From positions 62,001 to 126,000 of the forward strand of contig NZ_JROM01000007.1 of NCBI RefSeq assembly GCF_000786655.1: a stretch of DNA of 64,000 nucleotides, written 5' to 3'. The notes below the pieces were generated by a model. That model made no database searches. It had not been told where the DNA came from and saw only the letters and a list, made by a program, of their open reading frames with translations. The position numbers and the translations under genes were made by a program. This document shows, in pieces, positions 45,716 to 54,334 of this stretch (its first letter is position 1; each line of letters starts with the position of its first letter). Source of the stretch: Kocuria marina (GTDB lineage Bacteria; Actinomycetota; Actinomycetes; Actinomycetales; Micrococcaceae).

Positions 45716-45823
45716 TTACAGCTGGCCCTTGAAGAGGCTGAACACGACCTTCAAGGAGATTCCGAGGATGCACAGGCCCGCGAGGCCGAGCAGGACGAGG
45801 TAGAAGATTTCGAGAGCAAGCAT
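45716..45823 (-). CDS. Small single-helix membrane protein, 35 residues
   Basis: A short gene from ATG 45821-45823 to TAA 45716-45718. The product starts MLALEIFYLVLLGLAGLCIL and continues hydrophobic to residue about 31, ending FKGQL, so it is almost one membrane helix with two lysines near the end. It sits 4 nt after the upstream membrane gene and 3 nt before the nitrobindin start, which argues that it is a real member of the operon. No family is assigned. Confidence 0.65.
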   Translation of the reverse strand: MLALEIFYLVLLGLAGLCILGISLKVVFSLFKGQL

Positions 45824-45827
45824 GGCT

Positions 45828-46436
45828 TCACGCTACCACGGCGGCCAGTAGCTGGGTCGCGAAAACGGCCACCATACCGAACAGTGCCACGGGTGTGACA
45901 CCGAGCGTGATCATGCCCCTGCGGCGCAGGTTCTCGGGGGCCGCGGAGATCACGCGGGCACCGGCGACCACCAGGATGATGGTCAGCGGGGCGCCCACGC
46001 CCGCGACGGTGAGCCACCTGCTCAGTCCCTGGTCGTGGGCCACGCGGGAGAACGCAATCCACCCCGAGGCGGCAACCGCGGCCAGGACCCCCGTCGCGGA
46101 GGCCAGCGCGGATTCCAGACGGTACTTGGCACCCTCCCCCCGCACGAGTTCGGCCACGCACACGGCCATGAAGGACACACCGATGATCGCGGGCAACCAC
46201 ACGAGGCGCTGGGACGGGACGAGTTGTACGAGCAGGCACGCGAGGGTGCCGGCCACCGCGATGAGCACGTTGTGCCGGCGCCGCGCCTGGATCCCCGCGG
46301 CGGCGGGCCACCCCACACCGATCGTCACGGCCATGGCCACGGACACGAGCAGCGGCGCCCACGAGCCGATCACGCCCGCCGTGAGCGCGAGGACGAGCGC
46401 CACCACGGCGGCGACGATGATGCGCGCGTACTTCAT
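45828..46436 (-). CDS. Polytopic membrane protein of unknown function
   Basis: A 202-residue protein from ATG 46434-46436 (MKYARIIVAAVVALVLALTAG) with about six membrane helices and few charged residues apart from short loops (AAGIQARRRHN, VRGEGAKYRLES). No catalytic motif stands out. It is the first gene of the operon membrane protein, 35-aa protein, nitrobindin, YgfZ, all spaced by 4 nt or less or overlapping. A permease-like annotation would be a guess. Confidence 0.7.
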   Translation of the reverse strand: MKYARIIVAAVVALVLALTAGVIGSWAPLLVSVAMAVTIGVGWPAAAGIQARRRHNVLIAVAGTLACLLVQLVPSQRLVWLPAIIGVSFMAVCVAELVRGEGAKYRLESALASATGVLAAVAASGWIAFSRVAHDQGLSRWLTVAGVGAPLTIILVVAGARVISAAPENLRRRGMITLGVTPVALFGMVAVFATQLLAAVVA

Positions 46437-46550
46437 GGCGGGGTTCCTTCGGGGCCGAGGGCGGGCGGTGTGGTGCGTACCCGTTTCAGCGTAACCGGCG
46501 CGGGCCTCGCGGCGGGTCACGTGTACCCCCGCACGTCCACGGGGCCCGCC

Positions 46551-46556
46551 TATACT
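46551..46556 (+). promoter_or_regulatory. -10 element upstream of the GlnR-like regulator
   Basis: TATACT, a 5/6 match to the consensus, lies 61 nt before the chosen GTG. No convincing -35 is visible. The predicted start near 46563 would also allow the alternative GTG at 46573. Confidence 0.45.
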
Positions 46557-46617
46557 GGCCCGGTCATCGGCCGTGCCCGCGCGGGAGCGGTCACCTCGCG
46601 TCCGAGCGGATCCCACA

Positions 46618-47307
46618 GTGACCCACATCGCCCTGCTCAGCACCGCATCCCCCGCCGTGGAGTCCGCGCTGCCCGCGCTCGAGCTGCTGCCGCACCGGGT
46701 GCGGGTGCACGCCCCGGACGAGAGCAGTGCACTGACCGGGTCCGCGCGCCCGGACGTGGTGATCGTGGACGGCACCCGCAACCTCGTGACGGCGCGCAAC
46801 ACGGCCGTCTCCCTGTCCGGGCTCGAACGCCCGCTGCCCGTGCTCGTGACGGTGACCGAAGGCGGGATGGCGGCCGTGGCGCCGTCATGGTGCGTGAGCG
46901 ACGTCCTGCTGCACACCGCGGGACCCGCCGAGATCGAGGCGCGGTTGCGCCTCGCGCTCGCCGACGCCGGGACGAACGCGCTCGAGAACGACGACGCCGT
47001 GATCCGCGCCGGGGCCGTGGTGATCGACGAGAACTCCTACACCGTGAAACTGGGCGGGCGGGCCCTGAACCTCACGTTCAAGGAATTCGAGCTGTTGAAG
47101 TTCCTGGCCCAGCACGCGGGCAGAGTGTTCACGCGCCACCAGTTGCTCTCCGAGGTGTGGGGCTACGACTACTACGGCGGGACGCGCACGGTGGACGTCC
47201 ACATCCGTCGGCTGCGAGCCAAACTGGGTGCGGATCACGAGCACCTGATCACCACGGTGCGTAACGTGGGGTACAGCTACACCGCGGGCAGGGACCAGAC
47301 GCCCTGA
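46618..47307 (+). CDS. OmpR-type winged-helix regulator, GlnR-like
   Basis: About 229 residues from GTG 46618, (V)THIALLSTASPAVESALPALELLPH. A receiver-like N-terminal domain (1-120) lacks the usual run of acidic residues of a phosphorylated regulator, as in GlnR. The C-terminal winged helix (about 130-225) contains LTFKEFELLKFLAQHAGRVFTRHQLLSEVWG and RTVDVHIRRLRAKLG. No sensor kinase is adjacent, so it is an orphan. GlnR controls nitrogen metabolism in actinomycetes; the assignment rests on domain type. A GTG at 46573 would add 15 residues. Confidence 0.75.
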   Translation: MTHIALLSTASPAVESALPALELLPHRVRVHAPDESSALTGSARPDVVIVDGTRNLVTARNTAVSLSGLERPLPVLVTVTEGGMAAVAPSWCVSDVLLHTAGPAEIEARLRLALADAGTNALENDDAVIRAGAVVIDENSYTVKLGGRALNLTFKEFELLKFLAQHAGRVFTRHQLLSEVWGYDYYGGTRTVDVHIRRLRAKLGADHEHLITTVRNVGYSYTAGRDQTP

Positions 47308-47339
47308 TCGCGCGCCATAACCCACCGAGGAGGCATCCC

Positions 47340-48251
47340 ATGTCCGTGACCGTGACCGCCCACGACGACATCCCGTTCCCCGACGATCTCGTGGCGCTCG
47401 CCGAGCGCGCCCACGCCGCGGACGGCGAACCGCCGTTCTCCGACCAGACCCTCGTGGACGTGCGCTCCGGCCGTGCGGGGGTCACGTGCGTCGCGGCCAC
47501 CGACGGCGAGCGCCTCGTGGGTGCCGCGGTGGTCGTGCCGCAGCCGGATCGCGCGTCCACGTACACGGTGGAGCTCGTGGTGGACCCCGAGCACCGCAAC
47601 CGGGGTGTGGCCACGGCGATCGCGGGGCAGCTGCGCGCTCAGCTGGACGGCACCGTGGAGGCCTGGGCCCACGGCAACCACGTGGCCGCGCAACGCCTCG
47701 CCGAGCTCCACGGCCTCGAGGCCGTGCGGGACCTCTACCAGCTCAAGCGCGCCGTGGCCGGCGCCGAGGACGTCCCCCTGCCCGTGGACCTACCGGAACA
47801 TCTCGAGATCCGGGCGTTCGAGGTGGGCCGGGACGAGCAGTCGTGGTTGCGGGTCAACGCCGCGGCGTTCGCCGAGCACCCCGAGCAGGGCCGCATGACG
47901 CTCGCCGATCTGCAGGAACGCGAGAACGAGTCGTGGTTCGATCCGCGGGGTTTCCTGCTCGCGGTCGCGACCGAGAACCCGGACGACGTCGCGGGCTTCC
48001 ACTGGACCAAGGTGCACCCTGCCTCGGGGGACGCCGCGGCCATCGGTGAGGTCTACGCCGTGGGGATCGCCCCGGACCAGCAGGGTCACGGACTCGGCCG
48101 CGCCCTGACCGCGGCGGGCATCAACCACCTGGCCGAACAGGGGCTGGACGAGGTCATGCTGTACGTGGACGCGGACAACCCCGCGGCCGTGGCGCTGTAC
48201 GAGTCCCTGGGCTTCGAGCGCTGGCACGTGGACGTCATGTACCGCGGCTGA
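47340..48251 (+). CDS. mshD: Mycothiol acetyltransferase (mycothiol synthase)
   Basis: Acetylates Cys-GlcN-Ins in the last step of mycothiol synthesis. The 303 residues hold two GNAT domains: the N-terminal one has VDPEHRNRGVATA and the C-terminal one the strong acetyl-CoA loop IAPDQQGHGLGRAL with VDADNPAAVALYESLGF. Length and domain order match MshD. It lies 32 nt after the GlnR-like gene. It identifies the host as a mycothiol-using actinomycete. Confidence 0.92.
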   Translation: MSVTVTAHDDIPFPDDLVALAERAHAADGEPPFSDQTLVDVRSGRAGVTCVAATDGERLVGAAVVVPQPDRASTYTVELVVDPEHRNRGVATAIAGQLRAQLDGTVEAWAHGNHVAAQRLAELHGLEAVRDLYQLKRAVAGAEDVPLPVDLPEHLEIRAFEVGRDEQSWLRVNAAAFAEHPEQGRMTLADLQERENESWFDPRGFLLAVATENPDDVAGFHWTKVHPASGDAAAIGEVYAVGIAPDQQGHGLGRALTAAGINHLAEQGLDEVMLYVDADNPAAVALYESLGFERWHVDVMYRG

Positions 48252-48326
48252 CGACGGCTACGATCGTTACCGAACCCCGCCCGCGCCGCGCGGTCGGGTC
48301 GAGCGTCCGACGACGGAGAGCAGGTC

Positions 48327-49277
48327 ATGGCGAAGAACACGACCCTGAGCAAGTACGACATCCTCGCCGCCGGCTGTGTGTGCTGGCGGGTGGTGGACGG
48401 CGAACTCCAGGTGTTGGTCATCCACCGCCCCCGCTACGACGACTGGTCCTGGCCCAAGGGCAAGCAGGACGACGGCGAGACGCTGCCGGAGACGGCCGTG
48501 CGCGAGCTGCGCGAGGAGACGGGGTTGCACATCACCCTGGGGGTCCACCTCGCGGACACCGAGTACACCGTCCGCGGTCATGACAAGCTCGTGCGCTACT
48601 GGGCCGCGGAGGTCTCCCCGTTCGCCCACACGTCCCCGGAGGACGACGAGGTGGACCGGATGAGCTGGTTGCCCGTGGCCCGGGCCCGCTCGATCCTGAC
48701 CAACGAGGACGACGCCGCTCCCCTGGACGAACTCGCCCGCCTGTACGCGCGGGCCTCCCTGGCCACGCGCCCCGTGATCGTGATCCGCCACGCCAAGGCC
48801 AAGCCGCGCTCCTCGTGGCAGCGCGCCGAGGGGGACCGCCCCCTCGCCGCCACGGGCAAGCGCCAGGCACTCGCCGTGACCCGGTTGCTCGCCGCGTGGC
48901 AACCGCAGCGCGTGGTGACGTCCCCGTGGTTGCGCTGCATGTCCACCGTGGTGCCCTACGCCAAGAAGTACGGGATCAAGGTCAAGGAGCGCTCGCAACT
49001 GACCGAGGCCGCGCACAAGCGCCACCCCAAGCGCGCGGCCCAGGTCACCGAGCAGCTCTTCGACACCGAGCGTCCCGTGGTGCTGTGCACCCACCGCCCC
49101 GTGCTGCCCACCGTGTTGAAGGTGCTCGCCAAGCACCTGCCGCCCGCGCTCGCGGGCCAACTGCCGGACGCGGACCCGTACCTGAGCCCCGGTCAGATGA
49201 TCGTGCTGCACATGCCCCGGGCCTCGCAGAGCGCCCGCGCCGTGGGCTTCGAGATCATTTCCCCGTTCGACGACTGA
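48327..49277 (+). CDS. mutT1: MutT1-type Nudix hydrolase with histidine phosphatase domain
   Basis: A 316-residue two-domain protein. The N-terminal Nudix box spans residues 45-67 (GKQDDGETLPETAVREL, then REETGL), a perfect GX5EX7REUXEEXGU. The C-terminal histidine phosphatase domain begins VIVIRHAKAKPRSSW (His155) and has THRPVLP. Mycobacterial MutT1 of the same design cleans 8-oxo-(d)GTP and degrades diadenosine polyphosphates. It starts at ATG 48327 behind GGAGAG. thyA-dfrA follow, so the neighbourhood concerns nucleotide pools. Confidence 0.88.
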   Translation: MAKNTTLSKYDILAAGCVCWRVVDGELQVLVIHRPRYDDWSWPKGKQDDGETLPETAVRELREETGLHITLGVHLADTEYTVRGHDKLVRYWAAEVSPFAHTSPEDDEVDRMSWLPVARARSILTNEDDAAPLDELARLYARASLATRPVIVIRHAKAKPRSSWQRAEGDRPLAATGKRQALAVTRLLAAWQPQRVVTSPWLRCMSTVVPYAKKYGIKVKERSQLTEAAHKRHPKRAAQVTEQLFDTERPVVLCTHRPVLPTVLKVLAKHLPPALAGQLPDADPYLSPGQMIVLHMPRASQSARAVGFEIISPFDD

Positions 49278-49415
49278 CACCACCCCGACCGCCGGCCCCC
49301 CCGGCCCACGTTCATGCCCACGCCGACGCCGCTGTCCCCACCCGGGCGCGCCCCGACCGTTCGTGAGGTGCGCGCCGCGCGGAGGCCGCCGCAGCGGCGT
49401 CGTGAGAGGAGACCC

Positions 49416-50234
49416 ATGCCCATCCCCACTCCCTACGAGGACCTCCTGCGGGACGTGCTCGAGAACGGGACCCCCAAGACGGACCGCACCGGCACGGGGA
49501 CCCTGTCCGTGTTCGGGCGCCAGATCCGCTACGACCTCACGGACTCGTTCCCCCTGCTGACCACCAAGCGCGTGCACTTCAAGTCCGTGGCGCTCGAGCT
49601 GCTGTGGTTCCTGACCGGTTCGTCCAACGTGCGCTGGCTGCAGGAACGCGGCGTGAGCATCTGGGACGAGTGGGCGGACGAGAACGGCGAACTCGGTCCG
49701 GTCTACGGCGTGCAGTGGCGCAGCTGGCCCGCGGGCCACGGCGAGAGCATCGACCAGATCGCGCGCGTGGTGGACTCCATCCGCGAGCACCCGGACTCGC
49801 GCCGGCACATGGTCACCGCGTGGAACCCCGCGGAAGTGGACCGGATGGCGCTACCGCCGTGCCACGCGCTGTTCCAGTTCTACGTGCAACCACGCGAGGA
49901 CGGTCCGGACGCCCTGAGCTGCCAGCTGTACCAGCGTTCGGCGGACCTGTTCCTGGGCGTGCCGTTCAACATCGCGTCCTACGCACTGCTCACCGTGATG
50001 GTCGCGCAGCAGTGCGATCTGGTCCCGGGTGAGTTCGTGTGGACCGGGGGTGACTGCCACATCTACTCCAACCATTTGGAGCAGGTGCGCACCCAGCTCG
50101 CGCGTGAGCCCTACCCGTACCCCCGGTTGCAGTTGCGCCGGCACCCGGAGTCGATCTTCGACTACGAGTTCGAGGACTTCGAGGTGCTCGACTACCAGCA
50201 CCACCCCGGTATCAAGGCCCCGGTGGCGGTATGA
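49416..50234 (+). CDS. thyA: Thymidylate synthase
   Basis: Makes dTMP from dUMP and methylene-tetrahydrofolate. It is 272 residues from ATG 49416 ([18 protein letters not shown]) behind AGAGGAG. The catalytic cysteine is Cys149 in [29 protein letters not shown] and the GDCHIYSNH segment are intact. It overlaps dfrA by ATGA. This is the classical ThyA; no ThyX is in the window. Confidence 0.97.
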   Translation: MPIPTPYEDLLRDVLENGTPKTDRTGTGTLSVFGRQIRYDLTDSFPLLTTKRVHFKSVALELLWFLTGSSNVRWLQERGVSIWDEWADENGELGPVYGVQWRSWPAGHGESIDQIARVVDSIREHPDSRRHMVTAWNPAEVDRMALPPCHALFQFYVQPREDGPDALSCQLYQRSADLFLGVPFNIASYALLTVMVAQQCDLVPGEFVWTGGDCHIYSNHLEQVRTQLAREPYPYPRLQLRRHPESIFDYEFEDFEVLDYQHHPGIKAPVAV

Positions 50235-50977
50235 ACGGGGACGTCGTGAACGGGCAAGGCTCGGACGCACTCGCCACGATCGTGGCTCCCGCAAAGGGTG
50301 AGCGGCGCGCGGACGGCGGGAGCGACGTCGTCGTGGGCGGGATCTGGGCGCAGTCCCCGGACGGCGTGATCGGGGCGGACGGCAGCATCCCGTGGCACGT
50401 GCCCGAGGACCTGAAGTTCTTCTCGCGCACCACCGTGGGGCACCCGGTGATCATGGGCCGGCGCACGTGGGAGTCCTTCCCGGAGCGTTTCCGGCCCCTG
50501 CCGGGGCGGCCCAACATCGTGATCACCTCGCGTCCGGATTCCGTGCCCGCGGACGGTTCGCGGGTGTGGGCCGTGGACTCGTACGACGCCGCCGTGGCCC
50601 TCGCGCTGCGCCTGCTGCCCCCGACCTCCGGCGCCGACGACGCCGCGCGCACCGAGGCCTCGGCGCCCACCGGTGCCGCCTCCTCGGACGGGCCATCCCT
50701 CGTGCCGGGGACCGCGCGCGAGATCTGGGTGATCGGCGGCCCGGGCGTGTGGCGCGAGGCCGCCGCGTACGCCCCGCTGCCCCTGACCCGGGCGCTCGTG
50801 ACCACCATCGAGTTGGACGTCACCGGCGACACCCACGCCCCGCAGCTCGACGACGAGTGGGCGCGGCGCGAGGTCGCGGACTGGGCCGAGTCCGCCAAGG
50901 GGGTCCGTTACCGGATCGACGAGTACACGCACGGTGCCGCGACCGGGACCGCGACCAGGGGCGATGGGATAGCGTGA
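50231..50977 (+). CDS. dfrA: Dihydrofolate reductase
   Basis: Regenerates tetrahydrofolate used by ThyA. The core begins at about residue 34 ([31 protein letters not shown]) and includes [15 protein letters not shown] and [13 protein letters not shown]. At 248 residues it is much longer than the usual 160-190. The excess is a 30-residue N-terminal extension and an Ala/Ser/Asp-rich insertion (about 138-160) before the IGGPGVW motif. The start overlaps thyA by 4 nt. A later internal start would remove the N-terminal extension. Confidence 0.92.
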   Translation: MNGDVVNGQGSDALATIVAPAKGERRADGGSDVVVGGIWAQSPDGVIGADGSIPWHVPEDLKFFSRTTVGHPVIMGRRTWESFPERFRPLPGRPNIVITSRPDSVPADGSRVWAVDSYDAAVALALRLLPPTSGADDAARTEASAPTGAASSDGPSLVPGTAREIWVIGGPGVWREAAAYAPLPLTRALVTTIELDVTGDTHAPQLDDEWARREVADWAESAKGVRYRIDEYTHGAATGTATRGDGIA

Positions 50978-51010
50978 TGGGACACACAGCCCGAGTTGGA
51001 GGTCACCGCC

Positions 51011-51355
51011 GTGACGACTGAACCCACCCCGCAGATCAACGACAGCCCGGACCTGAAGGTGGTCCCCAACCACGACGCCTCACGTTACGAATTGTGGGAC
51101 GGGGAGCAGTACATCGGGTTCCTGGGCGTGGAGGTGCTCGAGGACGGCACCGTGGACCTGCAGCACACGATCATCTCGGAGGCCTTCGGCCGCCGCGGAT
51201 ACGCGCGGACACTGGTCACGCGCGTGCTGGACGACTACCGGCAACGCGGCCTCAAGGTCCGGGACACGTGCAGTTACATCCAGGACTACATGCGTCGCTT
51301 CCCGTTCTACCGGGAGCTGCTGGCCACCACCCCGGACCCGCGGACTCGGGGCTGA
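51011..51355 (+). CDS. Small GNAT-like N-acetyltransferase (YjdJ type)
   Basis: A 114-residue protein from GTG 51011, chosen because GGAGG lies 8 nt before it; a TTG five codons upstream overlaps that site. RYELWDGEQYIGFLGV, LQHTIISEAFGRRGYARTLVTRVLDDYRQRGLKV and YIQDYMRRFPFYRELL match the short acetyltransferase family with a Cys/Gly-type CoA loop. Substrate unknown. It stands between dfrA and asd. Confidence 0.75.
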   Translation: MTTEPTPQINDSPDLKVVPNHDASRYELWDGEQYIGFLGVEVLEDGTVDLQHTIISEAFGRRGYARTLVTRVLDDYRQRGLKVRDTCSYIQDYMRRFPFYRELLATTPDPRTRG

Positions 51356-51369
51356 ACACGGTGCGTCGC

Positions 51370-51375
51370 TAGACT
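51370..51375 (+). promoter_or_regulatory. -10 of a probable leaderless asd promoter
   Basis: TAGACT followed by 7 nt and then the asd ATG at 51383; there is no Shine-Dalgarno. The arrangement matches moaA (TACACT, 7 nt, ATG). Confidence 0.5.
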
Positions 51376-51382
51376 GGGGCGC

Positions 51383-52519
51383 ATGACTTCACAACCCGCC
51401 GCCGTAGGTTTCATCGGATGGCGCGGCATGGTGGGCTCCGTGCTCATGGACCGCCTGCGCGCCGAGAACGACTTCGCCCAGCTCGATCCCGTGTTCTTCT
51501 CCACCTCCAATGCGGGGGGTGCGGCCCCCTCGGTCGGGGGCGCCGGGGATCCCGGTGTGCTGCAGGACGCCCACGACCTCGAGGCGCTCTCCAAGTTGCC
51601 CATCCTGGTCACGACCCAGGGTGGGGACTACACCAAGGCCGTGCACGGTGAGCTGCGCAAGAACGGCTGGGACGGCATCTGGATCGACGCCGCCTCCACG
51701 CTGCGCATGAACGACGACGCCGTGATCGTGCTGGACCCCGTCAACCGGGACGTCATCGACGCCGCCCTGAACCGCGGCGTCAAGGACTTCGTGGGAGGCA
51801 ACTGCACCGTCTCGTGCATGCTCATGGGGCTGGGCGGGCTGTTCCGTAACGAGCTCGTGGAATGGGCCACGTCCATGACGTACCAGGCCGCTTCCGGCGG
51901 CGGTGCGCGCCACATGCGCGAGGTCATCCAGCAGTTCGGGGACATCCACGCGAGCGTCGCCGACCCGTTGGCGGATCCCGCCTCCGCAATCCTGGAGATC
52001 GACCGCGCCGTGCTCGCCAAGCAGCGCGGCGGTGAGCTGGACACCACCCAGTTCGGGGTCCCGCTGTCCGGGTCCCTGATCCCCTGGATCGACGCCGATC
52101 TGGGTAACGGCCAGTCCCGCGAGGAGTGGAAGGCCGAGGCGGAGACCAACAAGATCCTGGGCCGCTCCGGGGACCGGACCATCCCGGTGGACGGGTTGTG
52201 CGTGCGGATCGCCGCGATGCGTTCCCACTCCCAGGCGCTGACCGTCAAGCTGCGCGAGGAGGTCCCCGTCGCGGAGATCGAGCGGCTGCTGGACGCGGAC
52301 AACGAGTGGGCCACCGTGGTGCCCAACACCAAGGAGGACTCCATGCGGGACCTCACGCCGGTGGCCGCCTCCGGGTCCCTGCAGATCCCGGTGGGTCGCA
52401 TCCGCACCATGTCCATGGGACCGCAGTACATCTCCGCGTTCACCGTGGGCGACCAGTTGCTGTGGGGCGCGGCGGAGCCCGTGCGGCGCATGCTCAAGAT
52501 CGCCACGGGAACCCTCTGA
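51383..52519 (+). CDS. asd: Aspartate-semialdehyde dehydrogenase, proteobacterial type
   Basis: Makes aspartate semialdehyde for lysine, diaminopimelate, threonine and methionine. The 378 residues show [13 protein letters not shown] (9-21), the catalytic Cys141 in [25 protein letters not shown] and the active-site His in RSHSQAL. These and the C-terminal [21 protein letters not shown] follow the E. coli Asd pattern closely. The shorter Asd found beside lysC in many actinomycetes looks different. There is no neighbouring aspartokinase. It has no ribosome site and is probably leaderless. Confidence 0.95.
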   Translation: MTSQPAAVGFIGWRGMVGSVLMDRLRAENDFAQLDPVFFSTSNAGGAAPSVGGAGDPGVLQDAHDLEALSKLPILVTTQGGDYTKAVHGELRKNGWDGIWIDAASTLRMNDDAVIVLDPVNRDVIDAALNRGVKDFVGGNCTVSCMLMGLGGLFRNELVEWATSMTYQAASGGGARHMREVIQQFGDIHASVADPLADPASAILEIDRAVLAKQRGGELDTTQFGVPLSGSLIPWIDADLGNGQSREEWKAEAETNKILGRSGDRTIPVDGLCVRIAAMRSHSQALTVKLREEVPVAEIERLLDADNEWATVVPNTKEDSMRDLTPVAASGSLQIPVGRIRTMSMGPQYISAFTVGDQLLWGAAEPVRRMLKIATGTL

Positions 52520-52603
52520 TCAACGGGTCCTGATCCGGGCGTATCCGTGCGCGCGTTGTGATCCGCGCGCGCCGATCCGCGCGTTCTGCGGGGCTCCCAG
52601 GAC

Positions 52604-53011
52604 CTAACGGGGATCGTCAGGGGTCGTGGCACGCATGTGCCGCGGCCCCTGCACCAATGTGGGGGGTTTGTCCCGGGCGCGCCGGTAGCGCCACTGCGCC
52701 ATGACGTTGGCCCACCACCGCCACGCTCGCAGCGCGAGCCGCTTGATCCGCTGGTTCAGCCGGTGGGCCCATTCGAACTCGGTGCTCCAGATCCCCAGCC
52801 CCAGGAAGATCGCGAGCCACCCGGGCCCGGGCGTCACGAGCATCACGATCCCCGCGAGCACGAACACCCCGCCGAGCACGATGACGGTGGCCTTGTGCAG
52901 GACCCTCAGCACGGGGTGCCGCTCGGACCACGCGCGCAGCCGCAGCACCGCCCGGTGCACCCGGCCCCCGCGTTCGCCGCGCTCGATCTCCTCGTGCAGC
53001 TCTGAACTCAT
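52604..53011 (-). CDS. PGPGW-motif (TIGR02611-like) membrane protein
   Basis: A 135-residue protein from ATG 53009-53011 (MSSELHEEIERGERGG). One or two helices (KATVIVLGGVFVLAGIVMLV, WLAIFLGLGIW) flank the motif TPGPGW that defines the family, followed by a basic cytoplasmic tail. Function unknown. The frame is open upstream through direct repeats that would encode APHERDTR twice; I exclude them because the chosen ATG begins the conserved part. Confidence 0.72.
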   Translation of the reverse strand: MSSELHEEIERGERGGRVHRAVLRLRAWSERHPVLRVLHKATVIVLGGVFVLAGIVMLVTPGPGWLAIFLGLGIWSTEFEWAHRLNQRIKRLALRAWRWWANVMAQWRYRRARDKPPTLVQGPRHMRATTPDDPR

Positions 53012-53189
53012 GCGCGTGTCCCGCTCGTGCGGTGCGACGCGCCGATGCAACCTGCCCCGCGTGTCCCGCTCGTGGGGGGCGCGCTGCCGGCCCGGCTCAG
53101 TTCGCGCGTCCCGCACATGCGGTGCGCCGTGCCGACGCCGCTCGCCCCGATCATCACGACCGTTCCATTCGTCCCATGGGTCGCGCTCG
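53012..53189. repeat. Direct repeats between murB and the PGPGW gene
   Basis: GCGTGTCCCGCTCGTG occurs at about 53013-53028 and again near 53060-53075, with a diverged third copy (CGCGTCCCGCACATGCGG) near 53105-53122. The unit is about 45-50 bp apart. No gene is evident in the gap. Confidence 0.5.
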
Positions 53190-54323
53190 TCAGAGCGAGA
53201 GGCCGATCAGCACGGGCTCGGGGGCCAGTCGCACGCCGAAGACTTGTTCCACGCCGCGCTGCACCGTGCTCGCGACGGCGGCGACGTCCTCCCCGGACGC
53301 GGTGCCCCGGTTCGTCATGGCCAGCGTGTGCTTGCCGGACAGCGCCGCCCGCCCACCGGCGACCTCCCCGCCGTCCAGGTCCAACAGCTCGTTGCGGGTG
53401 CCCGGCAGACCGAATCCCTTGCCGAAACCCGCGTGGTCGATCAACCACGCCGCGGAGAACTTCACTGCTCCCGGAACCTCCTGTCCCGTGGCGTCCAGGA
53501 CCGGGTAACGGGGGGCGTCCGCGGGGATCCGATCCGTGAGTTCGTCCTCCGGGACCACCGGATTGGTGAAGAAGGACCCCGTGCTGAACGTGTCCCGGTC
53601 CTCGGGGTCCAGGACCATGCCCTTGCCCGCCCGCAGTCGCAGCACGGTGTCCCGGACGGTCGCGAGCGGTGCGCTTTGGCCCGTCTCGACCCCGAGAGCG
53701 GCGGCCAGCTGGGCGTAGCGCACGGGCATCGACTGCTCCTGCCTGCGCAGGCGGAACGTCACGGACAGCACCACGTAGCGCGGTGAACCGTGAGTCATGC
53801 TGCGTTTGAGCAGGGAGTCACGGTAGGAAAATTCCAGGTCCGCGAAACCGAACGTGAGCTCCTTCCGGGCTTCCCGGTCCCACACCCGCACCCGCACGAT
53901 GCACTGGGAGACCTCCGCGCCGTACGCGCCCACGTTCTGCACGGGCGTGGCACCCGTGGTGCCCGGGATCCCGGCCAGGGTCTCCAGACCGGCCAGCCCG
54001 CGCTGCACCGTCTCCCGAACGGTGTCCTCCCATGGCTCTCCCGCGGCGACGTCCACGAGCGCAGTGTCCGAGTCGCCGTCGGCCGAGCCGTCCTCGTCCG
54101 TAACCGTGATCCCGCGCGTGACCACGTGCACCACGGTTCCCGCGAACGGCTGATCGGACGCGAGGATGTTGGAGCCGCCGCCCACGATCAGCACCCGCTC
54201 ACCGGCGTCGTCCGCGCGGGAGACCGCGTCGATGAGGTCCGCCTCGGTGGTCGCCTCCACGACCTTCTCGGCGGGGCCCCCCACGGCCGTGGTCGTGAGC
54301 TGGGACAGACGTGGTGCGTTCAT
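53190..54323 (-). CDS. murB: UDP-N-acetylenolpyruvoylglucosamine reductase
   Basis: FAD enzyme that makes UDP-N-acetylmuramate for peptidoglycan. The 377 residues start MNAPRLSQLTTTAVGGPA. FAD contacts are in VGGGSNIL and AGIPGTTGATPVQNVGAYG; the proton-donating Ser is in STGSFFTNP and the Glu in APEPVLIG near the C-terminus. It is the long-loop type I form. It starts 11 nt after hadB, so a dehydratase pair and a cell-wall enzyme share an operon, as in related actinomycetes. Confidence 0.95.
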   Translation of the reverse strand: MNAPRLSQLTTTAVGGPAEKVVEATTEADLIDAVSRADDAGERVLIVGGGSNILASDQPFAGTVVHVVTRGITVTDEDGSADGDSDTALVDVAAGEPWEDTVRETVQRGLAGLETLAGIPGTTGATPVQNVGAYGAEVSQCIVRVRVWDREARKELTFGFADLEFSYRDSLLKRSMTHGSPRYVVLSVTFRLRRQEQSMPVRYAQLAAALGVETGQSAPLATVRDTVLRLRAGKGMVLDPEDRDTFSTGSFFTNPVVPEDELTDRIPADAPRYPVLDATGQEVPGAVKFSAAWLIDHAGFGKGFGLPGTRNELLDLDGGEVAGGRAALSGKHTLAMTNRGTASGEDVAAVASTVQRGVEQVFGVRLAPEPVLIGLSL

Positions 54324-54334
54324 GAGGCACCACT

